Below are positions 24,804 to 34,082 of a DNA stretch of 64,000 nt, piece after piece. The notes below the pieces were generated by a model. It was not told the DNA's origin. It saw only the letters and a list, made by a program, of their open reading frames with translations, and did no database searches. The number at the start of each line of letters is the position of its first letter. Position 1 is the first letter of the stretch. The position numbers and the translations under genes were made by a program. The stretch is from Thermomicrobium roseum DSM 5159 (GTDB lineage: Bacteria > Chloroflexota > Chloroflexia > Thermomicrobiales > Thermomicrobiaceae): the NCBI RefSeq assembly GCF_000021685.1, contig NC_011959.1, forward strand, positions 1,485,704 through 1,549,703, read 5' to 3'.

Positions 24804-26558
24804 ATGCCAGAAACGATCGGCGTCTTCGTCGCCTGGCCCTACGCCAACGGTGATCTCCATCTCGGCCATGTCGCCGGCGTCTATATTCCCGCCGATACCT
24901 TCGCCCGCTATCACCGTTTGCGCGGCAACCGCGTTCTCATGGTGAGCGGAAGCGACGCGCACGGGACGCCGATCACGGTGGCCGCTGAGCGCGAAGGCGT
25001 GACACCAGAAGATATCTTCAGGCGGTACCACGGGCGCTTTTTGGAGACCTATCAGCAACTAGGGATCTCCTTCGATCTCTTCACCCACACGCATACTGCG
25101 AATCATTTCCGTGTCGCACAAGATATTTTCCGCACCCTGTACGAGAAGGGATACATCTTCACACAGACGCAAATCCAGCTCTACTGTGAGTACGATCGAC
25201 GGTTCTTGCCCGATCGGTACGTGGAAGGTACCTGCCCGTATTGCGGGTATCCCAACGCACGCGGTGACCAGTGCGACAATTGCGGTCGAACGCTCGATGC
25301 GATCGATTTGATCGACCCACGCTGCCGCCTCTGCGGGCAGCGACCCCTTCCGCGCGAGACCGAGCATTTCTTTTTCGATCTCCCCGCTTTCACCGACCGC
25401 CTGCTCGCCTATTTGGAACGCCAGACGCACTGGCGGCCCAATGTCCAGCACTTCGTCCGCAACTTCATCCAGGATGGCCTCAAACCGCGCCCCGTCTCAC
25501 GCGACTTGGAGTGGGGTATCCCGCTTCCCATTCCCGGCTACGAGCACAAGGTCATGTATGTCTGGTTCGAGGCTGTCATCGGCTACCTCTCGGCGAGCAT
25601 CGAGTGGTCGCTCGCCGAGGGTCAACCGGAGGTCTGGCAGGTCTGGTGGCGGGATCCGAGGGCTCGTGGCTATTACTTCATCGGCAAGGACAACATTCCC
25701 TTTCACGCCATCATCTGGCCAGCCGAGCTCATGGGTTATGACGAATCGCTCAATCTCCCCTACGATATTCCAGCCAACGAGTTCCTCAATTTGGAGGGTC
25801 AGCAGTTCTCGACTAGCCGTAACTGGGCCATCTGGGTTCCCGACTTCCTCTCGCGGTATGCCCCTGATCCCTTGCGCGACTACCTCACCAGCATCGCTCC
25901 CGAGACGCGCGACAGCGAGTTCACCTGGCAAGGTTTCGTCGAGCGCAACAACAACGAACTCTTGGCTACCTGGGGCAATCTCGTCCATCGCATCCTGACC
26001 TTCGTCCAGGCCCGCTTCGAGGGACGGGTGCCGGAACCCGGAGCACTCGATGGCCGTGATCATCTCTTGCTCGACCAGATCGCTGCCGGATTCCAGCGGA
26101 TCGGTGACCTCTATGCACGCGTCGAACTGAAAGCCGCCCAGCGCGAAGCGATGGCGCTGGCTCGCGAGGTCAATCGCTACCTCGACGAGAAAGCTCCCTG
26201 GTTCCAGATCCGCGAGGATCGCGCAGCGGCGGCCACCACCCTCTTCGTCGCGCTGCGCGCCATCGACTCGCTCAAGCTGCTGCTCGCTCCCATCCTTCCG
26301 TTCACGAGCGAGCAGCTGCACCGCCTGCTCGGCTATCGCGACCGGCTGTTCGGTGACATCGTGATCGAGCCAGGGCCGGAGACTGGCGGGCACGAGGTGT
26401 TGCGCTATCGGCCAGCCGCGAGCGAGGGACGAGATCGCTGGGCACCGAGCGAGCTGGAGGCCGGTCGCCCCCTGCCCCCTCCGCAACCGCTCTACCAGAA
26501 GCTCGAGGAGAGCGTGATCGAGGAAGAACGACAACGGCTCTTGGCGCAGTCACGCTGA
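24804..26558 (+). CDS. metG: Methionyl-tRNA synthetase
   Basis: 584 aa. The HIGH-type motif is in WPYANGDLHLGHVAG, the zinc region is CPYCGYPNARGDQCDNCGRT then CRLCG (four-knuckle type), and the KMSKS equivalent is FSTSRNW. The helical anticodon-binding domain follows; there is no C-terminal tRNA-binding OB domain. The length and FSTSR fit the MetG1 type. RBS AGGAGC precedes ATG 24804. Confidence 0.97.
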   Translation: MPETIGVFVAWPYANGDLHLGHVAGVYIPADTFARYHRLRGNRVLMVSGSDAHGTPITVAAEREGVTPEDIFRRYHGRFLETYQQLGISFDLFTHTHTANHFRVAQDIFRTLYEKGYIFTQTQIQLYCEYDRRFLPDRYVEGTCPYCGYPNARGDQCDNCGRTLDAIDLIDPRCRLCGQRPLPRETEHFFFDLPAFTDRLLAYLERQTHWRPNVQHFVRNFIQDGLKPRPVSRDLEWGIPLPIPGYEHKVMYVWFEAVIGYLSASIEWSLAEGQPEVWQVWWRDPRARGYYFIGKDNIPFHAIIWPAELMGYDESLNLPYDIPANEFLNLEGQQFSTSRNWAIWVPDFLSRYAPDPLRDYLTSIAPETRDSEFTWQGFVERNNNELLATWGNLVHRILTFVQARFEGRVPEPGALDGRDHLLLDQIAAGFQRIGDLYARVELKAAQREAMALAREVNRYLDEKAPWFQIREDRAAAATTLFVALRAIDSLKLLLAPILPFTSEQLHRLLGYRDRLFGDIVIEPGPETGGHEVLRYRPAASEGRDRWAPSELEAGRPLPPPQPLYQKLEESVIEEERQRLLAQSR

Positions 26559-26819
26559 GCAGGTTCTTCGCCGGACGCTCCAGCAGCTCCGCCACGAGGC
26601 GCGACTTCCATCCTGCTGATTCCACCTCTCTGCTGTTGTCGATTGCCGGCGTGGATGCGCTCACCCGCCTGACTAGCCGTGTCGTCTCGACGCGCTCGCC
26701 GAGCGTCCGCTTGCCGGTCGTGGGAGAACCAGCCGAGCGAGGAAAGCCTCGAGAGCCGAGGACATCCGTCGACCGGCGATCCCCCACGCCGTGCGACTGG
26801 CAACACGCCGGCTCGCTCG

Positions 26820-29066
26820 TCAGCCGAGACGGGCCAACTCGTGGTACCGGCGATAGCCAGCGTAGACGCGTTGGACGTACTCGGCCGTTTCCCGGTACGG
26901 AATCCAAGCCACGAAGAGATCAGGGTCGCTGGTCGGTCGTTCAGCGAGCCATTGTTGGACGGCTCCGGGGCCTGCGTTGTAGCTCGCGAGGGTGAGAACG
27001 AGGTCCCCGTGGAATTGCCGCAAGCGCTGGGCGAGCTCCGCTGCACCGAGCATGATACTCGTTTCCGGACGGAAGGAATCCGCTGGATCCCAACTGGACA
27101 GGCCGAGCTGCCGCGCCAGGGCCGCTGCCGTTTCCGGCATGACCTGCGTCAGTCCGCGGGCACCGGCCGGCGAGACGGCAGTCGGCTCAAACCCGCTCTC
27201 CTGCCGGATCAGGGCAGCGAGCAGCAACGGATCGATTCCAAAACGCTCGCTCGCCGCAACGAGCACTTCCGGATAGGGTATCGGCGCCAGGAGACGGGCA
27301 CGGACCTGCTCGGGTACTCGTTCGTCGGTCGCCAGGTCTCCTCCGATGCGATAGGCATAGGCTGCCTCACCACGCTCCAGGAGAAGCCAGCCGAAGAAAG
27401 CGAGCGACACGGGCCGATCCCGCAACTCCGTCCGGGCAGCATCGACCTCCCAGCCGGCAGCTTCACGCAGCCCGGCATCGAGGAGCAAGAGAGCCCGCCG
27501 GGGCGCAGCGGTTTTCTCGATTTCCTCCCTGGCCGCAGCGAGATTTTCTCCTCTGCCGTCCAGCCAAGCGAGAACCACATCAGCCTCCGAGTCGAGCGAA
27601 AGTGGTGCGACCGGCTGCTGCAGAATCGTGGTGCGGCCGGACAGGAGATCCGCGGCCCGCTGTCCCCAAAAGCTGTTCGGATCGCGCTGGTAGGCGCGGG
27701 ACCACCATGCGCGCGCTCCCACTGGCTCACCGCTCGCTGCCAGCGCCTTTCCATACCAGTAGGCGGCGCGGGGATCGCCCGCCTCGGCATCCGCTCGCCA
27801 GAGATCGCGGGCCTCGTCGTGCGCGCCACGCGCAAAGGCGAGGAGGCCGAGACGGAAGCGGGCCTGACGGGCTGCCACAGTCTCTGGATACTGTGACAGG
27901 ACGCGGCGGTACAGCACCTCAGCCGCCGGCTCGTTCCTCCACTCGAGGAGCATTGCGGCAGTCACCAGGGCATCCGGTGCTCGTGCGTCTTGGGGGTAAC
28001 GGTCAGCCATCGCGGTGAGTTCTTCGATCCCTGCGGCGAGGTCGCCCGCGCGCACCCGCGCGATCGCCCGCTGGTACCATGCCTCGGCTCGCGTCGGATC
28101 GCTCGCCAGGAGAGCAGTGAAGGCAGTCACCGCCTCCCGATATCGCCCCGCTGAGAAGAGGATCGCAGCCCGTCGCTCGATCGGCACCGTCTCTGCCACC
28201 CCGAGCGCAGCCAGCTCATCGAGCGCGAGCGCCGCAGCCGGGCTGGCCGGTGCCTCGTCGATCACCCGTGCGAAGTCGGCTCGCGCGGCTGCCGCATCCC
28301 CACGCTGCTGCTCGACACGACCGCGCTGGAGCAAAAGCGAAGCGCGGTAACTGGGGATCGTCGCCAGATCGAGCAGTCGGTCGAGCGTCGCGGCGAGCGT
28401 TGGGAGATCACCGCGCTGTTCTGCCCAGGCACGCCGCGATTCCAGAGCGGCCACCGCGAGCCGCTGGAGCGGTGCTGTCGCAACGATCTGCTCGACCAAC
28501 GCCTCCGCCTCGTGCGCGCGACCGGCCTGCACGAGCGGATCGAGCGCACGATACTCGAGATAGGGCGCGATCTCAGGCAACAACGCGCGTGCAGCCAGGA
28601 ACTCCTCGGCTGCTTGGCCAGGCTGGCCACGCGCCAGGAGCGCCTCCCCGGCGATCACGAGTGCCAACCCCGTCTCCCGCGTCGCGGAAGCTTGTCGTGC
28701 CACGGCCGCAGCGAGTTCCAGCGCTGCCGCAGCATCCCCACCAGCGAGCATCGCGCGAGCCAAAAGCAAGCGCGCCCGGACCCGCAACACCGGATCGCTC
28801 GCCCCCAAGACTGGCGCGACGACCCGGGCAGCCAGCGCAGACGATCCCGCTGCCAAAAGTCGCTCCGCTTGGAGGAGCGCCTCGACCGGGTCGTCTGGGG
28901 TCCGCAGCGCGTCGTCCTCACCCGGTTCGGCGGCGTTCCCGGCCTGATTCCCGACGATCGGCAGGCTCGAGGAGTGCTCGCTCGACAGTGGTGCGGTCGC
29001 GAGGACGACGAGTACTGCGAGCGAGAGCAGTCCGCTGTGTAGCAGTCCGCGGCGTACCCCGCCCAT
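26820..29066 (-). CDS. slt: Soluble lytic transglycosylase with TPR-like repeats
   Basis: 748 aa from ATG 29066 (GGTGG eight bases upstream; an in-frame TTG at 29090 is an alternative). An N-terminal signal/anchor helix is followed by about 550 residues of tetratricopeptide-like helical repeats (AEAWYQRAIARVRAGDL, AAYWYGKALAASGE), then a C-terminal SLT domain: catalytic Glu in ALIRQESGFEPTAVSPAGARGLTQVMP, LTLASYNAGPGAVQQW and the RETAEYVQRVYAGY end. It cleaves peptidoglycan with formation of anhydro-muramic ends. The layout is that of Slt70. Confidence 0.93.
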   Translation of the reverse strand: MGGVRRGLLHSGLLSLAVLVVLATAPLSSEHSSSLPIVGNQAGNAAEPGEDDALRTPDDPVEALLQAERLLAAGSSALAARVVAPVLGASDPVLRVRARLLLARAMLAGGDAAAALELAAAVARQASATRETGLALVIAGEALLARGQPGQAAEEFLAARALLPEIAPYLEYRALDPLVQAGRAHEAEALVEQIVATAPLQRLAVAALESRRAWAEQRGDLPTLAATLDRLLDLATIPSYRASLLLQRGRVEQQRGDAAAARADFARVIDEAPASPAAALALDELAALGVAETVPIERRAAILFSAGRYREAVTAFTALLASDPTRAEAWYQRAIARVRAGDLAAGIEELTAMADRYPQDARAPDALVTAAMLLEWRNEPAAEVLYRRVLSQYPETVAARQARFRLGLLAFARGAHDEARDLWRADAEAGDPRAAYWYGKALAASGEPVGARAWWSRAYQRDPNSFWGQRAADLLSGRTTILQQPVAPLSLDSEADVVLAWLDGRGENLAAAREEIEKTAAPRRALLLLDAGLREAAGWEVDAARTELRDRPVSLAFFGWLLLERGEAAYAYRIGGDLATDERVPEQVRARLLAPIPYPEVLVAASERFGIDPLLLAALIRQESGFEPTAVSPAGARGLTQVMPETAAALARQLGLSSWDPADSFRPETSIMLGAAELAQRLRQFHGDLVLTLASYNAGPGAVQQWLAERPTSDPDLFVAWIPYRETAEYVQRVYAGYRRYHELARLG

Positions 29067-29201
29067 GGCATGTTCCACCCGACTCAGCAAGCCCTGGTTT
29101 CAGGATAGACGGAAACGGTTCGGGAGACACGACGTCGGTCCCTCCGTTTACCTTCCGGTTACCGCACTCGTGCCATGCTCGACCGGGAAAGGAGGGAGCG
29201 C

Positions 29202-29471
29202 ATGCACGGCTGGTTCCATGGGCCTGGGCGTTTTCCAGCCCGCGAGTTCACCGACTGGATGTGGATCGGGTTCGCCCAAGCGCTCGTCTGGTTGCTCGTC
29301 ATCGCTGCCGCGATTTTGCTGGTCGCCTGGCTGCTCCGGCGACTCAGCCGCGAACGGGCTCCGGTGACCACTAACCGGGCGCGCGCCATCCTGGACGAGC
29401 GCTATGCGCGGGGTGAGCTGACGCGCGACGAGTACCTGGCGATGCGCTGCGATCTCGAGGGGAGCCCCTGA
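29202..29471 (+). CDS. SHOCT-domain membrane protein 1
   Basis: 89 aa from ATG 29202 with GGAGG upstream. MHGWFHGPGRF starts the protein, one membrane helix follows (LVWLLVIAAAILLVAWLL), and a SHOCT domain ends it (RARAILDERYARGELTRDEYLAMRCDL). SHOCT domains mediate oligomerisation. Its paralogue lies 235 bases downstream. Confidence 0.8.
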   Translation: MHGWFHGPGRFPAREFTDWMWIGFAQALVWLLVIAAAILLVAWLLRRLSRERAPVTTNRARAILDERYARGELTRDEYLAMRCDLEGSP

Positions 29472-29488
29472 ACGCGCTCGATACTGTG

Positions 29489-29514
29489 GCGGGCGGCGTC
29501 TCTCCGCCGCCCGC
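29489..29514 (+). terminator. Hairpin after SHOCT protein 1
   Basis: GCGGGCGGCG and CGCCGCCCGC pair perfectly over 10 bp around TCTCTC. No T run follows, so it may only be a 3' stabiliser. Confidence 0.4.
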
Positions 29515-29633
29515 GGAAACCTCGTGAACGGTCAGCTGCCCGCCGGATCCGCGGCAGACGCGCGTCGCTGAGGCGTCATGGTGGAGAATACACCCCTGGG
29601 GTATAGTGCGTTTCGAACGGAAGTTGAGTCGCC

Positions 29634-29696
29634 ATGATGCCGTGCCCAGGCTGTGGCCCGTGGGGTGGCATGTGGGGTTGGGGCCCCTGGTGGTGA
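29634..29696 (+). pseudogene. Trp/Gly-rich start of SHOCT protein 2, cut by in-frame UGA
   Basis: The frame MMPCPGCGPWGGMWGWGPWW ends at TGA 29694-29696 and continues in frame into SHOCT protein 2 (ATG 29706) after three codons. Trp/Gly-rich starts are common in SHOCT membrane proteins, and the paralogue upstream begins MHGWFHGPG. TGA directly follows TGG TGG, so a Trp-to-stop change (one base), a sequencing error, or a genuine 20-aa peptide are possible. Confidence 0.45.
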
Positions 29697-29705
29697 GGGC
29701 TCGTC

Positions 29706-29915
29706 ATGCTCGTGTTCTGGATCCTGATTCTGATTGGCCTCGTTCTCCTCATCTTTTGGCTGATCCGCCAGTTCACCCAGGCGAGCGGAGCAGGCGGTCG
29801 GAGTGGAACGAACCGTGCGCTGGAGATTCTCCAGGAGCGATACGCTCGGGGAGAGATCACCCGCGAGGAATACGAAGCGATGCGTCGGGATCTTCTCGGG
29901 GGGAGTTCGTCGTGA
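29706..29915 (+). CDS. SHOCT-domain membrane protein 2
   Basis: 69 aa from ATG 29706: one long membrane helix (MLVFWILILIGLVLLIFWLI), a Ser/Gly linker and the SHOCT motif (RALEILQERYARGEITREEYEAMRRDLL). No RBS is evident before 29706; translation may be coupled to the upstream TGA frame. Its stop overlaps the cytochrome gene (GTGA). Confidence 0.75.
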   Translation: MLVFWILILIGLVLLIFWLIRQFTQASGAGGRSGTNRALEILQERYARGEITREEYEAMRRDLLGGSSS

Positions 29916-30385
29916 GCCGCGCGCTTCTGGTCAGCGGGATCGCGCTCCTGCTCGTCGGCTTCGCCGGCCTGCGAGTCGCGAGCGCCCTCCTGAGTCGACC
30001 GCCCCGTTTGGACGATGCGGTCGCCCGCGGCCAGTGGATTTTCTTGACCGGCACCGACCCTGATACCGGTCTGCCGATCCCTTACAGCGGCGGGCCAATG
30101 ATGTCGATGGCCTGCTCCGATTGCCACGGCCCGGATGGACGCGGGCTGCGGACGCCGATGTTCGCCAGTCCGGATATCCGGTACCGGAATCTGACCGATC
30201 CCGCCGGCATGGTCGAGCCCGACGGAACGCGTGGCCCACAGTACCGGTCCGATGAGGAGATCCGACGCGCGATCACCGACGGCATCGGCCCAGATGGTGC
30301 GTCTCTCGCCTGGCCGATGCCTCGCTGGCACCTGACCGACCAGCAATTCGCTGATCTCCTCGCGTATCTGAAAGCGCTCCCTTGA
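29912..30385 (+). CDS. Membrane-anchored c-type cytochrome
   Basis: 157 aa from GTG 29912, overlapping the SHOCT stop. An N-terminal membrane anchor (RALLVSGIALLLVGFAGLRVA) precedes a monohaem domain with CSDCH (C68, C71, H72). The axial Met is probably in WPMPRWHL. It would carry electrons on the outer face of the membrane. No oxidase gene is next to it. The C-terminal LTDQQFADLLAYLKALP helix is typical of class I cytochromes. Confidence 0.9.
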   Translation: MSRALLVSGIALLLVGFAGLRVASALLSRPPRLDDAVARGQWIFLTGTDPDTGLPIPYSGGPMMSMACSDCHGPDGRGLRTPMFASPDIRYRNLTDPAGMVEPDGTRGPQYRSDEEIRRAITDGIGPDGASLAWPMPRWHLTDQQFADLLAYLKALP

Positions 30386-30422
30386 ATGGCGATCGGGCGA
30401 TCGCGGTGCTCTACCGCTGAAC

Positions 30423-30431
30423 TGCTACAAT
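30423..30431 (+). promoter_or_regulatory. Extended -10 element of the glycosyltransferase gene
   Basis: TGC then TACAAT (5/6), about 30 bases before the start codon. Confidence 0.5.
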
Positions 30432-30461
30432 CGCTGCCGACGGTGCACCGTGGAGCCAGCG

Positions 30462-31253
30462 ATGACGGTGGATATCAGTCTGGTGATTCCTGCCTACAAC
30501 GAGGAGCAGCGATTGCCGCGCTCGCTCGAGGCCATCGCCGCCTACTTGACGAGCCAGCCCTGGAAGTGGGAAGTCATCGTCGCCGACGACGGCAGCGAGG
30601 ACACCACGCCCGATATCGTCCGCGCCTGGAGTGCGCGCGATCCTCGCTTCGTCCTGCTCCGCCTGCCGCACCGGGGGAAGGCAGCTGCCGTACGGAGCGG
30701 TGTCCTGGCGGCCCACGGCCGGTTCATCCTTTTCACGGACGCCGACCTCTCGACTCCCATCGAGTACGTCGAGACAGCGCTGGCCTTGCTCCGCGAGGGT
30801 TGGGATATCGTCATCGGGTCGCGGGAGGGTGCAGCAGCCCGGAGGATCGGCGAACCCTGGCATCGTCACGCCATGGGCCGGGTGTACAACTGGTTGGTGC
30901 AGTTGCTGCTCCTCCCGGGTATCGAGGATACCCAGTGCGGTTTCAAGGGGTTCCGGCGCGAGGTCGCGCACGATCTCTTCCTGCGCACGCACCTCTATCG
31001 CGATGGTCAGCGCCCGATCCGCGGACCGCGCGTCACCGGCTTCGACGTCGAAGTGCTCTACATCGCTCGCCGGCGTGGCTACCGGCTCGCGGTGCTGCCC
31101 GTCACCTGGCGACACGTCGAGGGCTCGAAAGTCCGCCCAGCAGTCGATTCCCTCCTCATGCTGCGTGACGTTCTCGCGGTCCGCTGGAACGCCTGGCGGG
31201 GCGCTTACGACGGCGAGGTGGCTCCCGCTCAGGAACGGCTCCCTGGTGATTGA
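30462..31253 (+). CDS. Family 2 glycosyltransferase (dolichyl/polyprenyl-phosphate sugar synthase-like)
   Basis: 263 aa from ATG 30462 (GGAG six bases upstream; GTG 30450 is possible). GT-A fold: SLVIPAYNEEQRLPRSL, VIVADDGSEDTTPDIV, DXD-like FTDADLSTP and the EDTQCGFKGFRREVA acceptor region. No membrane helices. It probably moves hexose from a nucleotide sugar to a polyprenyl phosphate for cell-envelope glycans. Confidence 0.88.
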   Translation: MTVDISLVIPAYNEEQRLPRSLEAIAAYLTSQPWKWEVIVADDGSEDTTPDIVRAWSARDPRFVLLRLPHRGKAAAVRSGVLAAHGRFILFTDADLSTPIEYVETALALLREGWDIVIGSREGAAARRIGEPWHRHAMGRVYNWLVQLLLLPGIEDTQCGFKGFRREVAHDLFLRTHLYRDGQRPIRGPRVTGFDVEVLYIARRRGYRLAVLPVTWRHVEGSKVRPAVDSLLMLRDVLAVRWNAWRGAYDGEVAPAQERLPGD

Positions 31254-31290
31254 ACCCCGCATCGCCGCTCGACATCAGGAGGAATCGGCC

Positions 31291-32319
31291 ATGTCGACGC
31301 TCTACGCTCTCACCGGCAACGATGTCGTCCTGCTGCAGGAGTCGTCCCGCAGCTGGCGAGCCGAAGTGCTCCTGCGCGACGTCGGTGCCCAATGCATCGC
31401 GCTCGACCCGCACGATGCGCGGCGGCTGGTCGTCGGTACGTTCGATCGCGGTCTCCTCCTGAGTGAGGACGCTGGACGCTCATGGCGACAGGCGACCGGA
31501 CTTCCGGCGCAGCGCATCCTCTCGGTCGCGATCAGCTCCTCGCGGGTCGTCGGCGGACGCGGGGTCATCTTTGCCGGAGCCGAGCCGAGCGCGCTCTACT
31601 GGAGCGACGACAACGGGTCGTCCTGGCAGGAAGCGCGCAGCCTGCGCGAGCTGCCCAGTGCTGCCAGCTGGTCGTTTCCACCACGCCCCTGGACTTCGCA
31701 CGTGAGGGCGATCGCCGTCTCACCCCATGACCCGAACCTGATCCTGGTCGGGATCGAACTCGGTGGTGTCCTCCGCAGTACCGACGGTGGAGTCACCTGG
31801 GCCGATCAACGCCCAGGGTGCTACCTGGACTGCCACGCGCTCCTGCTGCACCCAGCAGCACCGAACCTGGTTTACGAAGCTGCCGGCGGTGGAGTGGCGG
31901 TCAGTCGCGACGCCGGAGACACCTGGCGCGCCGAGGACGAGGGAATCGACCGTCGTTACGTTTGGGCACTCGCCTCTTCGCCGGACGATCCAGCCATCTG
32001 GTTCGTTTCCGCCGCTCCCGGACCACGCGAGGCGCACGGTCCGGGACCGCACCGGGATGCGGTCCCGATCCGAGTGGGAGAGGCGAACGCCCGCATCTTC
32101 CGGCGAGTCGCCGACCAACCCTGGCGACCGGTCGAAGGGCTACCGGATCCGCTCCCTTCGATGCCGTATGCGCTGCTCATCCCGCCCGGGGAACCGCGAA
32201 TGCTCTACGTCGGCTTCCGCGATGGTCGTCTGTGGCGCGGTCGCGAGTTGGGATCCATCTGGGAAGAATTGCCAGTCCGTCTCGATTCCGTTCTGGTGCT
32301 CGCCGCTGCGCTCGCGTGA
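31291..32319 (+). CDS. BNR/Ycf48-like beta-propeller protein
   Basis: 342 aa from ATG 31291 with AGGAGG upstream; longer in-frame starts run through the preceding gene. Several BNR/Asp-box-like repeats are visible (LLSEDAGRSWRQATG, YWSDDNGSSWQEA, LRSTDGGVTWADQ, AVSRDAGDTWRAED). No signal peptide is present, so it is probably cytoplasmic. Such propellers bind ligands or proteins; the function is unknown. Confidence 0.8.
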   Translation: MSTLYALTGNDVVLLQESSRSWRAEVLLRDVGAQCIALDPHDARRLVVGTFDRGLLLSEDAGRSWRQATGLPAQRILSVAISSSRVVGGRGVIFAGAEPSALYWSDDNGSSWQEARSLRELPSAASWSFPPRPWTSHVRAIAVSPHDPNLILVGIELGGVLRSTDGGVTWADQRPGCYLDCHALLLHPAAPNLVYEAAGGGVAVSRDAGDTWRAEDEGIDRRYVWALASSPDDPAIWFVSAAPGPREAHGPGPHRDAVPIRVGEANARIFRRVADQPWRPVEGLPDPLPSMPYALLIPPGEPRMLYVGFRDGRLWRGRELGSIWEELPVRLDSVLVLAAALA

Positions 32320-32358
32320 GCGCAGGATCCCTGGCTGCGAACCCAGCGCCTCGGGGTG

Positions 32359-33606
32359 TCACGACGGGGCTGGTCGCTGGCGTGTCCAGCCGAGGCGGAA
32401 CAACCAGGCCAGCACGACCAGGTTGACGAGCGAGAGCAGCCACAGGCCGAGCGCGAAACGGTGCGGCTCTCCGGCGCTGAGTTGCCCGATCGCTGTGCCG
32501 AACATGCTCGCCAGCACCGTGCTCCCAAAGCCGACGAGGCTGCTGGCGAATCCGGCGATCCGGCCGAGCGGCTCGAGCGCCGCGCTGTTGGCATTCGGGA
32601 AGATCAAGGCGATCGCGAAAAACATGAGCACCACACCTGCCCAGAAAGAGAGGAACCGCGGGGTCGCGGCGCTGGTCACGACGAGCGCGGTGGTCGCCAG
32701 CGCGAGGAGCGCGAGCGCAGCCGGCAGAACGCGTCGGAGTCCGAGCCGCGTGATGAGCCAGCCGTTGGTGAGCGTCCCCACCACCTGCGCCAGACCACCG
32801 GCCGCGAAGGCGAGCGCGAATGCCTGGTTCGAGAATCCGAAGTATCCCTTGACCAGCTGCGGGGCACTGGCCAGATAGGCCTGCATCACACCATAGCTAA
32901 TGCCCAGGATGAGTGTGAAGGCCACGCTCGGTTTCGCTGCCCAGAAAGCGCGTGCCGCACTCCAGAGATGATCTAGATTCTGACGAGCGCGACGACTGGG
33001 TGGCAACGTTTCCGGAACGCGCAGGAACACCCACCCGAGCAGACCCACGGCGAGCACCGCCAGGAAGGCGAAGGGAGCACGCCACCCCCACCGCAAGAGC
33101 AGGACACCGAGCGAAGGAGCGAACAGGGGAGCCGCCAAGAGCACCACGGAGGCAAAAGAGACAATCCGTGCCATCGCCTCTCCACGAGAGGCGTCACGGA
33201 CCATAGCAATTCCCGTCGCGCGCAGCCCGGACGCGAAACATCCTTGGACGAAGCGCAGAACGAGCAACAGGCCGAAGGTCGGTGCGAACAGCATTGCGAG
33301 AACGGTTACCCCATAGCCACCAGCAGCGAGGAGCAGGGGAACACGACGCCCGATCTGGTCACTGAGTGGACCGAAGAACAGCTGACCGATGGCGAAACCG
33401 AGGAAGTAGACGTTCACGACCAGCTGGGCGCGCGTCTCGTCGATCCGGAAGGCGAACGCGATGTCGCGCAGAGCTGGGAGCATGATGTCGATGGCGAAGG
33501 CGCTCATCGCCATGAGCAGACCGAGCACGGCTGTCAGTTCCCAGACCGGGAGTACCCGGCTGCGAGCCGTTTCGCTCGGAACCGTCGCTGATCGGCCATC
33601 TTCCAT
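32359..33606 (-). CDS. MFS drug-resistance transporter (Bcr/CflA family)
   Basis: 415 aa from ATG 33606. About 12 helices, GPLSDQIGRRVPLLLAAGGYGVTVLAMLFA as the loop 2/3 motif and GCFASGLRATGIAMVRDA in helix 5 are characteristic of Bcr/CflA proton antiporters. It is expected to export an unknown toxic compound. Confidence 0.9.
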   Translation of the reverse strand: MEDGRSATVPSETARSRVLPVWELTAVLGLLMAMSAFAIDIMLPALRDIAFAFRIDETRAQLVVNVYFLGFAIGQLFFGPLSDQIGRRVPLLLAAGGYGVTVLAMLFAPTFGLLLVLRFVQGCFASGLRATGIAMVRDASRGEAMARIVSFASVVLLAAPLFAPSLGVLLLRWGWRAPFAFLAVLAVGLLGWVFLRVPETLPPSRRARQNLDHLWSAARAFWAAKPSVAFTLILGISYGVMQAYLASAPQLVKGYFGFSNQAFALAFAAGGLAQVVGTLTNGWLITRLGLRRVLPAALALLALATTALVVTSAATPRFLSFWAGVVLMFFAIALIFPNANSAALEPLGRIAGFASSLVGFGSTVLASMFGTAIGQLSAGEPHRFALGLWLLSLVNLVVLAWLFRLGWTRQRPAPS

Positions 33607-34082
33607 GATCACCCCCGCGCGCTGCCCGGGCGAGTATACGCCGCACAGCGACGCAAAAGGACACGATAGTTCAGCGTGGAATCTCCACAGCACTCCATTC
33701 GTCGCGGGTGTCTCGCTCCCGAGTTGGCACGGCTTCGGCTTTCGCGGTCACGTCCGGCCGATTCGTCTACCGGTCTCGCCACGGTTGGCGGAAAGCAGCT
33801 CGCGCTGACGGACGCCCGCTTCTCATCGACGCAGGAGGACGGGAAGAGCCGGGGGGACCGGCCGCCGGTCGCGCTTCGGGCTCGTGAGCCATCGCCCCTG
33901 CCGCGGACGCTTTCCCGGAAGATGCCTGCTGTGGGTCACCGCAGCCCGCTCGGGCACCCGAGCGTGCCAGCTCGTCACGATTTTCCTCCCCTACGGGAAC
34001 ACCTGTGTTCCCGTCCGTTGACGACACTGGAAACAGGGAGTGGGCCCAACTCCTGGACGACAACCGGACGAGGAGGTGGACG
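33607..34082. other. Divergent intergenic region
   Basis: No gene on either strand. It contains the 22-bp palindrome at 33993-34014. Confidence 0.5.
33993..34014. promoter_or_regulatory. Perfect 22-bp palindrome, putative operator
   Basis: ACGGGAACAC-CT-GTGTTCCCGT is fully symmetric, 69 bases before the DUF4352 gene and far from the divergent MFS start. It looks like a dimeric repressor site; it is not a GAACnnnnGTTC SOS box because the inner spacing is six. Confidence 0.5.

Noticed and set aside
29694..29696. UGA as selenocysteine codon
   Set aside because: No SECIS-like hairpin was recognised directly after it and no selenoprotein family matches.
33993..34014. SOS (LexA) box
   Set aside because: The GAAC and GTTC are six apart, not four, and no SOS gene follows.
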